A program made the translations under genes and the position numbers. 64,000 bases of DNA from Flagellimonas onchidii (GTDB lineage Bacteria > Bacteroidota > Bacteroidia > Flavobacteriales > Flavobacteriaceae), in assembly GCF_004804315.1 (NCBI RefSeq), contig NZ_SRXX01000002.1, positions 1-64,000 on the forward strand, read 5' to 3'. Below are positions 46,858-54,363 of this stretch, piece by piece (the stretch's first letter is position 1; every line of letters starts with the position of its first letter). Under the pieces are notes generated by a model that saw only the letters and a program-made list of their open reading frames with translations, ran no database searches and was not told the origin of the DNA.

Positions 46858-46913
46858 ATTAACTTAAATTCCTTGCTGACAAAGAATTTTAACATTTCGA
46901 CTTTTTAGGTAAG

Positions 46914-47027
46914 TCAAAATATTGGTTCGTCGTTCTCAATCCTTGGTGGTATTTCATCGGTCAAGGAATACTTAAAATCAATTTCTTCCTTTGTCAAATG
47001 TCGTTTACCTACCAAGGAAAGACGCAT
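46914..47027 (-). CDS. small frame, end of a possible gene at the prophage left edge
   Basis: MRLSLVGKRHLTKEEIDF... (37 residues) ends in NDEPIF. The frame is open upstream for about 40 codons without another ATG and overlaps the 33-residue frame at 47107, so it may be the continuation of that gene after a frameshift or stop readthrough. It is acidic at the end. It is weakly supported. Confidence 0.3.
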   Translation of the reverse strand: MRLSLVGKRHLTKEEIDFKYSLTDEIPPRIENDEPIF

Positions 47028-47106
47028 CCTTAAGAGGTCAGGCCTATAATCCCAATTTTTAACCGCCAAGTCTTTGCAGTTCTTTTTGACAAAAATCCAA
47101 CTGAAA

Positions 47107-47208
47107 TTACAAAGAAAAATATTTCTTGTCGTTGGTACAGGATTTCAAAGCTTTTTCTATTTGTTGAATTTTATTCAGCAAATAAAGTTTTCTTTGAATG
47201 CTAGTCAT
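47107..47208 (-). CDS. small prophage protein of 33 residues
   Basis: MTSIQRKLYLLNKIQQIEKAL... is a basic amphipathic helix. Its ATG overlaps the previous gene's TAG at 47201-47208. The frame continues for another 15 codons after the stop as plausible sequence (FQLDFCQKELQRLGG), suggesting possible readthrough or decay. Confidence 0.35.
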   Translation of the reverse strand: MTSIQRKLYLLNKIQQIEKALKSCTNDKKYFSL

Positions 47209-47314
47209 CGTTAGAGTTTTGTTCGGACTCAAAATCAAATGAATCCAAAAGTTTGTTAATTTCATCCTTCATTAAAAGAACTCCAGCAATAAAACCTGCG
47301 CAGAATTCGACCAT
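47201..47314 (-). CDS. small prophage protein of 37 residues, translationally coupled
   Basis: MVEFCAGFIAGVLLMKDEI... has one hydrophobic stretch and an acidic tail (FESEQNSNDD). It begins with the ATG that shares its A with the preceding stop (TAATG at 47316-47312), the classic coupling arrangement, and it overlaps the next frame at its 3' end. The family is unknown. Confidence 0.45.
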   Translation of the reverse strand: MVEFCAGFIAGVLLMKDEINKLLDSFDFESEQNSNDD

Positions 47315-47730
47315 TACCGATAAGATTTTAGAAAGTTCATAATTAAAATTTCAAACTCTTTCTTATCCAAATCAACATCTGGTTTTTCAAACTGATGTTG
47401 ATTAAGAGTGTATTTTATGGTAATAGCTTCCTTAACCAAATAATGCAAGGCTTCAATTTGAATAGATTTAATGTGGTTACTATCTAACGATTTTTCTTTA
47501 GAAGCCTCAACATAGCCAAGTCCAGTTAAGGAATCATAGCCAATTTCGGAATTTTCCTTTTTTTGTTTATCATTTTCAATGATGGAAATAATGACATTAC
47601 AGCATGCGCCAAAGCCTTCCCTAAAGGATTTTTTAAAATTTCCTTTTTCGGTTTTTCTGTTCGTTAAACAGAAATTTTCTATTTTTTCAACTAACATTGG
47701 TTTAATTTTTAGTGTTATCGTATCAATCAT
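47314..47730 (-). CDS. prophage protein of 138 residues, first gene of the left operon
   Basis: The N-terminus MIDTITLKIKP resembles that of the prophage Rep (MIDTVQLRLYG), but the rest does not match. Residues 20-60 are basic and helical (KKSFREGFGACCNVIISI); the C-terminal part is charged. A start at the internal ATG (MLVEKIENF, 47697) is also possible. It has a promoter 55-90 bases upstream with the shared prophage core. It may be an early or regulatory gene. No family is recognised. Confidence 0.55.
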   Translation of the reverse strand: MIDTITLKIKPMLVEKIENFCLTNRKTEKGNFKKSFREGFGACCNVIISIIENDKQKKENSEIGYDSLTGLGYVEASKEKSLDSNHIKSIQIEALHYLVKEAITIKYTLNQHQFEKPDVDLDKKEFEILIMNFLKSYR

Positions 47731-47785
47731 TTTGAAACATTAAACCAATGGACAAATACAGGGTTTCAAAGAACGTTTGCTGAAA

Positions 47786-47819
47786 CAATATTATATCATA
47801 TATCTGATATATACAAGAA
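47786..47819 (-). promoter_or_regulatory. prophage promoter P1 with shared operator core
   Basis: On the minus strand TTCTTG (-33) and TAATATTG (-7) are separated by 20 bases, matching the Bacteroidota promoter type. The spacer begins TATATATCA, the core found also in P2 and P3. It drives the left operon, which starts at 47730. Confidence 0.6.
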
Positions 47820-47850
47820 ATACATTAAGTATAATGTATATATCTGTAAA

Positions 47851-47874
47851 TCAGTATATTATGTAATATACTGA
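47851..47874. promoter_or_regulatory. 24-bp palindrome, candidate operator
   Basis: TCAGTATATTA and TAATATACTGA form a perfect inverted repeat around the dinucleotide TG. It lies about 120 bases upstream of the left prophage operon, near P1. It could bind the prophage repressor or a host regulator. Confidence 0.5.
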
Positions 47875-48263
47875 ATATCAATAGTTTAAGGTTATTTAAT
47901 TGACTATCAATTAGTTAAGTGTAAATCCTCTGGAAGAACCTTGTTATTTAGGCGTTCCCAGAGATTTGACACACCCTAAAAAAACCAATTTTAACATTTA
48001 AAGCTTTTCCCCTGAAAATCAACGGGTTAATCAAAAAAAGGTTGCACAAATGCAATTCGACAACACGTGTTACTTAGGGCGTGTTTTGAATTTTCTGGAA
48101 TGTGATTTCCAAGGTTCTAAAAAAGAGCAGCAAAAGAAGCAATTTTTGGCTTTTTGAAATATTCGAAGTACAATCATGGATTTTAAGAAAGATATACAAG
48201 ATATACACCATATAGCCAAAATAAGCCGCTTTCAGCGACTTTTTTGGGCATAAGATAGGTGTA

Positions 48264-48374
48264 CCCGCCCTCTCCACTTTTTCTTAACGCTCGGCGTTCC
48301 TTCGAGCTAAAAAAGTGTGCGAGTAATGGCGGGAAGTTTTTCAGTATGTCCCGATGGCCGTAAACGGCCAATCG
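48264..48374. other. hairpin cluster in the gene-free region, candidate rolling-circle origin or packaging site
   Basis: Within the 787-base gap 47,731-48,517, nested stems are visible: CCCGCC (48264-48269) with GGCGGG (48328-48333); inside it CACTTTTT (48275) with AAAAAGTG (48310); inside that AACGC-TCG-GCGTT (48286-48298). A second perfect hairpin, TGGCCGT and ACGGCCA (48355-48370), follows with flanking CGA/TCG. The rest of the gap shows only AT-rich palindromes and GC-rich stems (near 48390-48450). Rolling-circle elements keep their double-strand origin and packaging signals in this kind of structured gene-free DNA. No nick consensus could be fixed. Confidence 0.45.
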
Positions 48375-48517
48375 AGACGGTAAAATTTGGGACTTCCGCT
48401 TCGCTCCAAAAGGAAAGAATTACTTTGCCACTTCGCTCCGCTTCGGGCAAAAAAAAATGTTAAAAAAATAGATTAAGTCACTGAAAATTAGTAACTTATA
48501 TTTAAATAACTACTACG

Positions 48518-48730
48518 ATGGAATACATTCAAATGGACATAAAATCTTTTACAGCTTCAAAAGATGAGGGAAAAATTATAGAACAAATTCTAAAAGAAAA
48601 AGGAATAATATACTCAAAGACTATAGTAAAATCATCTTGGGGTGAAAAGAATTGCCCTAGATTTTACTTTAGAGAAAATTTTAGTTGGGAAAAATCAATT
48701 ATAACCACATTATTGGTAGCAACAATATAA
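48518..48730 (+). CDS. small prophage protein of 70 residues
   Basis: MEYIQMDIKSFTASKDEGKI... is one of only two + strand genes in the prophage. It has charged helices in the first half and a hydrophobic C-terminal end (SIITTLLVATI). Its last codons overlap the first copy of the 26-bp repeat, so its 3' end may have been changed by that event. No family is recognised. Confidence 0.5.
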   Translation: MEYIQMDIKSFTASKDEGKIIEQILKEKGIIYSKTIVKSSWGEKNCPRFYFRENFSWEKSIITTLLVATI

Positions 48731-48747
48731 ACAAGAAAAGCCCCGCA
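48722..48747. repeat. 26-bp direct repeat, copy 1
   Basis: This copy ends in CCCCGCA and includes the start of a terminator hairpin. The identical 26 bases recur at 49305-49330. Between the copies lies the endonuclease gene, so the pair frames a cassette. Confidence 0.75.
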
Positions 48748-48759
48748 CAAGTGCGAGGC
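48740..48759 (-). terminator. terminator of the endonuclease gene
   Basis: GCCCCGCAC and GTGCGAGGC form a 9-bp stem with one mismatch over AA, followed on the minus strand by a T-rich stretch. An additional hairpin with a TTCG loop lies at 48771-48793 (TTTATCG with CGATAAA, plus CCC/GGG), directly after the gene stop. Confidence 0.7.
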
Positions 48760-48794
48760 CAAATATTTGTTTTATCGCCCTTCGGGACGATAAA

Positions 48795-49268
48795 CTATTT
48801 GAGATGTAAACCTTTTTTCGGGTGCTTGGGCTTGGAGTTCAATTGTTGTTTTTTTGACTCCTCAACAATCTCAAAAATATAATCAGCTGTTTCCTCCAAG
48901 TCAGATGCTACCAAAACATTTGGAACCCTTAAGGTATAATAGCCCTTCAAAAATGAATGATAAGTTCTCTTTAAGTCCGAAAGAGCTTGCTTTTTACTAT
49001 TTCGATGCTGTTTACCATCCACTTCAATATTTATCTTACTTTCAACAACAGCAATATCTATATGCTTGTGACCATCGAACTTTTCAAGTTCCGCATTAAC
49101 ACCACGTTTTCTAAGAGCCAAATACAATTTCAAAGCATGATTGGTAGAAGAATCCTTCTTTTCTTCAATCCAATCCTGATGGAATCTACATAATGGATAT
49201 CCATAATTGAGAATTGAAAAATCATACACCCTTTTTGAAATTTTACAACCACATTCAACGCAATGCAT
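48795..49268 (-). CDS. PD-(D/E)XK endonuclease-like protein (DUF559/Vsr type) with N-terminal Zn ribbon
   Basis: This 157-residue protein has an N-terminal zinc-ribbon (CVECGCKIS, then CRFHQDW, Cys/His rich). A DUF559-like core follows: HKHIDIAVVESKINIEVDGKQHRNSK supplies the catalytic Asp, Glu and Lys (Asp in DIA, Glu-Val-Asp-Gly-Lys), then a helix ending TADYIFEIVEE. The fold is that of Vsr and restriction-like nucleases. In a phage or IMEX it may act as defence against competing DNA or in recombination. It is framed by 26-bp direct repeats, so it looks like a late-acquired cassette. Confidence 0.68.
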   Translation of the reverse strand: MHCVECGCKISKRVYDFSILNYGYPLCRFHQDWIEEKKDSSTNHALKLYLALRKRGVNAELEKFDGHKHIDIAVVESKINIEVDGKQHRNSKKQALSDLKRTYHSFLKGYYTLRVPNVLVASDLEETADYIFEIVEESKKQQLNSKPKHPKKGLHLK

Positions 49269-49304
49269 AAATCATGATTTTAAAACAAAGCTAAAAGAAA
49301 GATT

Positions 49305-49330
49305 ACAATATAAACAAGAAAAGCCCCGCA
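49305..49330. repeat. 26-bp direct repeat, copy 2
   Basis: This is an exact copy of 48722-48747. The interval between the copies is 557 bases and holds the endonuclease gene with its terminator. Duplication of the boundary suggests insertion, or recombination between terminators. Confidence 0.75.
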
Positions 49331-49342
49331 ATAATGCGAGGC
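49323..49342 (-). terminator. terminator of the SSB-like gene operon
   Basis: GCCCCGCA and TGCGAGGC form a stem over ATAA, with A-rich DNA upstream on the + strand giving a T run on the minus transcript. It ends the transcript of the genes at 49376-49862. Confidence 0.7.
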
Positions 49343-49375
49343 TTAAATTCCCTGAATGATGTAGACAGGGTAAAG

Positions 49376-49582
49376 TTAAGAAAAAATCTTTTCCCTCAAC
49401 CCTTCTTTAGTATCCGAAACAAAGTTATGCATCCTAATATGCGGGGATGCAGTACTAAATAAGGGTTTTAAACCATATCTAACACCCTCTTCTGTTTTAG
49501 TTATAGATACAACCTCCCTTTTAACAGGGACATCACTTAAAAGAAACCAAATTTCTTGGTCTATTTGAAAATGAGCACTCAT
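49376..49582 (-). CDS. small prophage protein of 68 residues
   Basis: MSAHFQIDQEIWFLLSDVPVKREVVSITKTEEGVRYGLKPL has alternating beta strands in an OB- or SH3-like pattern. It starts 2 bases after the SSB-like gene ends, so the two are probably made and used together. No family is assigned. Confidence 0.55.
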   Translation of the reverse strand: MSAHFQIDQEIWFLLSDVPVKREVVSITKTEEGVRYGLKPLFSTASPHIRMHNFVSDTKEGLREKIFS

Positions 49583-49583
49583 T

Positions 49584-49862
49584 TTAAAAATCCTCTAGTT
49601 TAAAACCTACCAAATTCAAGAAATATCGAGTTTGTCCATTTTCATCAACAACCTCGTTTCCACGTAGATTGGCCGTCACCTTTTTTAATTGACCTTCCTT
49701 AATCTTATTTAGCATTTCCATACGGTCACCCAAAAAATCAATTTGAAATCTCTGGGGATATTGCTCAACTGTTTCAATTGTCAAAAAGCGCTTTTCAAAA
49801 CCGCTATCAAATTTTTGTACATCCGATACGGTTCTAATCGCACCTACTACATTTACTACCAT
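49584..49862 (-). CDS. DUF3127 OB-fold protein, SSB-like
   Basis: This 92-residue protein matches DUF3127, a Bacteroidota family with a single-strand DNA-binding (OB) type fold: KRFLTIETVEQYPQRFQIDFLGD, then VTANLRGNEVVDENGQTRYFLNLVGF. It is likely the prophage's ssDNA-binding protein, needed in rolling-circle replication. The ATG at 49862 is preferred: upstream residues to 49967 look like read-through of a promoter. A promoter with the shared core lies just upstream. Confidence 0.72.
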   Translation of the reverse strand: MVVNVVGAIRTVSDVQKFDSGFEKRFLTIETVEQYPQRFQIDFLGDRMEMLNKIKEGQLKKVTANLRGNEVVDENGQTRYFLNLVGFKLEDF

Positions 49863-49887
49863 TTTATAAAGTTTTTTAATGTTAATG

Positions 49888-49920
49888 CAATATACACTAT
49901 ATATATGATATATACAAAAA
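49888..49920 (-). promoter_or_regulatory. prophage promoter P2 with shared operator core
   Basis: On the minus strand TTTTTG (-33) and TATATTG (-7) are separated by 20 bases. The spacer begins TATATATCA as in P1 and P3. It lies about 26 bases upstream of the SSB-like gene. Confidence 0.65.
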
Positions 49921-50061
49921 TAAATTATGGTACGGTGTTTGTTCAATGCTTTAACAATTAAAACCACAGTTGAACGAGGGTTTTTGTGTAATACGTGGGA
50001 ACCCTAGTATATTGGCTACATTAATTATAAAGTAATATCTTAGTACGAACAAAAAATTTAA

Positions 50062-50301
50062 ATGACTCAAATGAAAACAGAAGATAACTTCTTTTCCAAA
50101 ATGCAGGAGTTCAACAAAGAAATCGACATTGAAAAATTTATCCAAAAACCAGAGGAACCGAACAGGATAAACATTGATTTGGACACCAAGACCATTAAAA
50201 AACTAAGGATGCTGGCAGCATTCTACAATACGGACAAAAAGAACCTCGCACAAGCGATAATAAACCACATAACCACAAAATATATTCCGGAACTACCATA
50301 A
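50062..50301 (+). CDS. ribbon-helix-helix-like small protein, candidate prophage regulator
   Basis: This 79-residue protein has a charged N-terminus (MTQMKTEDNFFSKMQEFNKE), then a C-terminal part NRINIDLDTKTIKKLRMLAAFYNTDKKNLAQAIINHI, which fits a beta strand followed by two helices of a ribbon-helix-helix (Arc/MetJ) DNA-binding fold. It is divergent from the SSB-like gene across P2, a usual place for a repressor. It may bind the TATATATCA core found at the three prophage promoters. Confidence 0.6.
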   Translation: MTQMKTEDNFFSKMQEFNKEIDIEKFIQKPEEPNRINIDLDTKTIKKLRMLAAFYNTDKKNLAQAIINHITTKYIPELP

Positions 50302-50304
50302 AAC

Positions 50305-50328
50305 AAAAGCCCCATAAAGGGGCTTTTT
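50305..50328. terminator. rho-independent terminator
   Basis: AAAAGCCCC and GGGGCTTTT form a perfect stem over ATAAA, with T runs on both strands. It separates the regulator gene from the convergent long prophage operon that ends at 50362. Confidence 0.85.
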
Positions 50329-50361
50329 CAATCAAACACAATGAGTAAAAAGAAAGAGTAA

Positions 50362-50694
50362 TCAACTTGTCACAAGGCTAAGCTCATAGCCCCTAAAAAA
50401 TGCATTTTGCGGAGCACTTATATTCTCTATTTCATCAATCAAGACTATTATTTGCGTATTCTCCACTATCTGGAAATCACAGCCCCCTAGCAGCTTTAAA
50501 TCTATAGTGGTCCCGACACCACAATTCAAAATACCATAAAGGAACTTCCTGTTATTGGCATCGGCCATATAGGAAGCCAATTCAGAACCCGTCATTATAA
50601 CCTCGTTAGGGGCAACCTCAGTATCAAATCTTTTTTTAAGGGAGCACACGACCTGATGAAGTCCCTCTATGTTCTTATTGCAATTACAATTCAT
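50362..50694 (-). CDS. prophage protein of 110 residues, last gene of the long operon
   Basis: The N-terminus is Cys-rich (MNCNCNKNIEG), followed by a helix and a beta-rich domain (VPGTTIDLKLLGGCDFQIV-type strands, here VGTTIDLKLLGG) that ends GYELSLVTS. It could be a minor virion or cytosolic protein. No family is recognised. It follows the membrane protein gene by 2 bases. Confidence 0.5.
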   Translation of the reverse strand: MNCNCNKNIEGLHQVVCSLKKRFDTEVAPNEVIMTGSELASYMADANNRKFLYGILNCGVGTTIDLKLLGGCDFQIVENTQIIVLIDEIENISAPQNAFFRGYELSLVTS

Positions 50695-50696
50695 AT

Positions 50697-50915
50697 CTAT
50701 ACACTTTTTTTTGGTTTCCTCCTATATTTAAAAAAAAGGATTTTCCTGTGCCAGAACGTACCCAACAGAAGCAATACAACGAACATCACATCAACCATTG
50801 TATTGGTCACGTACTCAGTCCATTCATGGAAAAACCCGAAAAGGACTATAAACGCAGTTTCAATAGAAACAATGGCGACCAACCAACTAAAAACCAAATC
50901 CCTCATATCAATCAA
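50697..50915 (-). CDS. prophage membrane protein of 72 residues
   Basis: Two membrane helices (about 8-27 and 39-56) are joined by a short loop (FHEWTEYVT), with a strongly basic tail (YRRKPKKSV). It overlaps the pectate-lyase gene by 8 bases. It could be a second holin-like protein or a virion membrane protein. Confidence 0.6.
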   Translation of the reverse strand: MIDMRDLVFSWLVAIVSIETAFIVLFGFFHEWTEYVTNTMVDVMFVVLLLLGTFWHRKILFFKYRRKPKKSV

Positions 50916-52380
50916 TCGTCAAAATTTCCTCCCGCTTCTTTGTAACGGGCAACACACCTTCATTTGTTATTGTATAGGAACTGTCCCCAGGATCATTTCC
51001 TTTGACAAGCAAATAATCAAAATCACTTGCTATTAGTTGGTTCTGTACCTCAAGGTTGGTATAACCCCCAACGTTGCTTACGTAATACGCTGTACCACCA
51101 ACCTTTTTTGTAAAAGTAAACTGCGTAGATATAGCGTTCCTATCCGTTGCATGAGCCGATTCAAACCAATCATATAACCCGTCATTGTCCGTATCGGTAT
51201 CGGGCGTTCCACTTGAAAGCGTTGGGAGTCCCGTTGTCTGGGACTCGTTCGAAACAAAACCGCCAGTATTGCCATTATCATAATCATCTAGCATATGTTG
51301 GTCAAGGGCATCAACCCCGCTTATCCCGACACGAGCGCCGACATTGGACATTACAACCGATTCGACCTGTGCCGATGACAAAAGCGTATAGCCGTTGTCC
51401 AATATGTGGGAGCCTGAAAGATAACTATTGAACCTTGTATGTACCGTTGCAGCACCACCATTGTAAATATTGTCGTCATTATAAAGCAAAGTACCCGTAG
51501 CACTTGTTATCCCACTAGGTGGACAGTTTCCCGAATTACAGTCCTCCATCCTTATGGACTCCAAAAACTGGTTTGCCCATCCATCGTAAAAGAGATTTCC
51601 GACGACATCCCCCCTATTCTGTACGACCATCCGCATAGCTGCCGAATAACCATAGACAACGTTGTTCTCCATCTCAAAGATGACATTCTGTGCAACCGTG
51701 GATTCTATGCTCCGTTCCGCAGTATTCGCAAAATAGTTCTGCATAACAGAGACATTGGTAATGTTACGCCCCCAGAGAATCATGTTCTTACCGTTGAAGC
51801 CCTCACTAATGATACTGTTCTGCACCGTAAAACCACTAACGGAAACATCACCATCACGACCAGTCTCGATTGCTAAATTTTCATCCTTTGACCAACTTAT
51901 GGAACAATGGTCTATAATGTAATTTTCCCATGTACCAACGTTTGACTGGCTCTGAACCCTGAACGTATCGTTATCAGATGCAAGGCCATCACCGCCCCTG
52001 AACCTCATATGGCGGATTATGTAGTTTTCCCCCATTAGGTAGAAACCTCCACCATGCAACGCAATCCCGTCGCCCGGTGCCGTTTCGCCAGCAACGGTTA
52101 TGTTACTGGAATTGACCGTTATATTACTGGTAAGTTCAATCGTACCCCCTACCCTAAATATTATCGTACGGTTTCCAGATGCAAGACCTTCCCTTAATGA
52201 ACCCGAACCGCTATTATTGAGGTTCGTGACAAAATAAACATCACCGCCACGGCCTCCCGTAGCATCCTTTCCACCGCCAATAGCAGTAGGGAAAGCCTTC
52301 AATTCATTCAGAACAATGGTTTCCTGACCACATGAAAGGAAACCCACGAACAGAAATATATATAAAATCCTTTTCATCAA
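50908..52380 (-). CDS. pectate-lyase-like parallel beta-helix lipoprotein, prophage-borne
   Basis: This 490-residue lipoprotein has a lipobox (about GFLSC, Cys at 18) and a right-handed beta-helix domain: GGRGGDVYFVTNLNNSGSGS, TIELTSNITVNSSNIT, YIIRHMRFRGGDG and the later IDHCSISWSKDENL. The C-terminal region has a calcium-binding TSP3-like stretch (DTDTDNDGLYDWFE) and a YTNLEV tail, as in polysaccharide lyases of families like PL1 in Bacteroidota. It is 4 bases from the next gene, within the prophage operon. It may release surface or algal polysaccharide. Catalytic residues of a named PL family were not confirmed. Confidence 0.72.
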   Translation of the reverse strand: MMKRILYIFLFVGFLSCGQETIVLNELKAFPTAIGGGKDATGGRGGDVYFVTNLNNSGSGSLREGLASGNRTIIFRVGGTIELTSNITVNSSNITVAGETAPGDGIALHGGGFYLMGENYIIRHMRFRGGDGLASDNDTFRVQSQSNVGTWENYIIDHCSISWSKDENLAIETGRDGDVSVSGFTVQNSIISEGFNGKNMILWGRNITNVSVMQNYFANTAERSIESTVAQNVIFEMENNVVYGYSAAMRMVVQNRGDVVGNLFYDGWANQFLESIRMEDCNSGNCPPSGITSATGTLLYNDDNIYNGGAATVHTRFNSYLSGSHILDNGYTLLSSAQVESVVMSNVGARVGISGVDALDQHMLDDYDNGNTGGFVSNESQTTGLPTLSSGTPDTDTDNDGLYDWFESAHATDRNAISTQFTFTKKVGGTAYYVSNVGGYTNLEVQNQLIASDFDYLLVKGNDPGDSSYTITNEGVLPVTKKREEILTID

Positions 52381-53609
52381 TTCTTTGTTATAACCAGATT
52401 ATCAAAATACATATCGTTGACACCACTAACCGTACTGGACTGCATAATCTGTATGTCGGGATTGTCCTGTGATGCCGTGGCGGTCAAACTTATATCGCTC
52501 CAAACACCCGTATCGCCGTTACTGATTGCATCTTGGTCGGATGAAACCCAACCATCGCCAGTTTGGAGCCTAGCAAAATAGTTTCCCGCATTGCCACTCT
52601 GACCACGATAGACCCTATACGTAATGGTCACATTATCACCATTGACCACCCCTGTAGTAGAGGCCTTTATTTCAGTATTGACGGCACTTGTATTGGTTAT
52701 CTGAACATGCAACGAATATGTTCCGTTGTCAACGGTTCCAGTAGAAGTTGCCAATGTCGCATTTGCGCCAACGGTAAAGCCCGTCGTACTATCCGCTTCA
52801 TCATTTGGATTTACCGCATTGGCTATCGTATAAGTGGCAGGCGGTACAGGCGTATAGGCCGACCAAGTACCACGAGGTTGATAATCAGCAACATATCTGA
52901 CCAACTTTACATAACCATATCGTGCAATCTGAAAGGCATCACCACCCTCGGCGTTGATGTCCGCAGTACCTTCAACAACAAAAACAGTACCAGTGCCCTT
53001 GTTGGAAATTATAACACTCTCCCCTTCCGTTGCAACATCATTAACGGTGATGGTAACATCCGATGCGGAACTAACAACAATCTCCCTTTTTTCCGAAACA
53101 TCAAAATCCCTTGAAGTAATGGTATAATCAGAATTCACCGAAGAATAGGACAGGCCTTTGTACAACTGCGATGTAGCCCCAAAGGTTCCCAATACCTCCC
53201 AACTATCAGCGCCGTTCTTTCTCAAAAGAACGGTCGAAGGGGAAACAACGGAAAAAGCATTGAAACCCGTAACACCCGAATCGGGTTGGATGGTAAGACC
53301 TCCATCCCCGTTATTGGTGAACCATAGGACTGTACCTATTTCATGGTCATAACTGGTATCGGATGCAATATTGACCACATGTGAACCGACCAATTTAAGC
53401 GTATTTAGAACGTTCTCAAAATCCCCATTGGTCGTTTGTGTGCCTATACTAAGCTCATTATTCGGCAAATCGAAAGCACCATCAGGGGAAACGCCCCCGC
53501 TTATCGGATTATTGCCGACACTCAATGTTTGGCTGCTCAAAAGACCATGCACCAAAAACATTAGTGCGAACAATAAAATCGTAACATGTTTTTTTAAATC
53601 TATTCCCAT
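52377..53609 (-). CDS. secreted beta-rich protein with a carbohydrate-binding domain, prophage-borne
   Basis: This 410-residue protein has an N-terminal signal peptide (HVTILLFALMFLVHGLLSSQ). The middle is beta-rich (LSVGNNPISG, SVNSDYTITSRDF). The last 150 residues start NAVNPNDEADSTTGFTVGAN, the usual start of CBM-like jelly-roll (CBM4/9 or CBM6-like) domains, and end with FARLQTGDGWVSS and MYFDNLVITKN. It is the gene before the lyase and may bring it to polysaccharide, or serve as a host-binding protein. The functional pairing with the lyase is an inference. Confidence 0.65.
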   Translation of the reverse strand: MGIDLKKHVTILLFALMFLVHGLLSSQTLSVGNNPISGGVSPDGAFDLPNNELSIGTQTTNGDFENVLNTLKLVGSHVVNIASDTSYDHEIGTVLWFTNNGDGGLTIQPDSGVTGFNAFSVVSPSTVLLRKNGADSWEVLGTFGATSQLYKGLSYSSVNSDYTITSRDFDVSEKREIVVSSASDVTITVNDVATEGESVIISNKGTGTVFVVEGTADINAEGGDAFQIARYGYVKLVRYVADYQPRGTWSAYTPVPPATYTIANAVNPNDEADSTTGFTVGANATLATSTGTVDNGTYSLHVQITNTSAVNTEIKASTTGVVNGDNVTITYRVYRGQSGNAGNYFARLQTGDGWVSSDQDAISNGDTGVWSDISLTATASQDNPDIQIMQSSTVSGVNDMYFDNLVITKN

Positions 53610-53610
53610 A

Positions 53611-54363
53611 TCAAATCATATAATGTCCAGAAAAATAAATTGTCTTCGCTGCATTGGTCAACCCTGCTGGATTGACATCATCATGATGAACCTGTATACT
53701 CAAATCATTACCTATTACCATTGGAAAGAACCTTACACTGCTCCCAAAATTCAAGTACGCATGGCAACGAAAAGGTGTATTTCTTCCCGCAGCGTTCGCA
53801 AGACCCGATAATGTCAGAGTTCCAGCCCTTGACTGTACTTGGCTATCGTTCCATGTAAGACCATCTATGAAGCCGTCAAAAAGAACCAAAGAATCCAATT
53901 TTGTAATGTTCACATCCACATCAGCAGGGAGTGCGGTTATAGAATCAACACCACCAGCAATGTTCAATGTTTCGACCGATGTGACAATAGCAGCTATTCC
54001 GTTAACACCTGCAACACCCTGAACACCCTGCACACCTTGGTCACCCTGTGCGCCCTTTATGTTCATGAGCAAGCCCCAAGCATCATTTTCTTTCTTGTAA
54101 AGGTCGCCCGTCAAGGTATTCAACCATACATCCCCGTTGCCACCACCACCAACAACAGGGGCAACCACACCGCTAAGAAAATCATAGACCTGACCTTCAG
54201 CGCTTACACCCCCATCGGTGGTTATGTACAACGTATGTTGGTCACGGGGATTGACCAAGGCAAGTTGCGCCTCCGTTCCCAACCATACCGATGGGTCTTG
54301 GGGACTTCCATTGCCTATCCTGACAAAATTGCCAGTAACACCCTTTGCGCCATATACCTGCAT
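53611..54363 (-). CDS. collagen-like receptor-binding candidate of the prophage
   Basis: This 250-residue protein has an N-terminal globular part (GAKGVTGNFVRIGNG, VWLGTEAQLALVNPRDQHTLYI), a short Gly-x-x collagen-like repeat around residues 100-120 (GAQGDQGVQGVQGVAGVNG), and a C-terminal beta domain. This plan is common in phage tail-fibre or spike proteins. As the element has no tail, it is probably a vertex spike. No signal peptide is seen. It sits between the holin-like gene and the CBM protein gene. Confidence 0.55.
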   Translation of the reverse strand: MQVYGAKGVTGNFVRIGNGSPQDPSVWLGTEAQLALVNPRDQHTLYITTDGGVSAEGQVYDFLSGVVAPVVGGGGNGDVWLNTLTGDLYKKENDAWGLLMNIKGAQGDQGVQGVQGVAGVNGIAAIVTSVETLNIAGGVDSITALPADVDVNITKLDSLVLFDGFIDGLTWNDSQVQSRAGTLTLSGLANAAGRNTPFRCHAYLNFGSSVRFFPMVIGNDLSIQVHHDDVNPAGLTNAAKTIYFSGHYMI

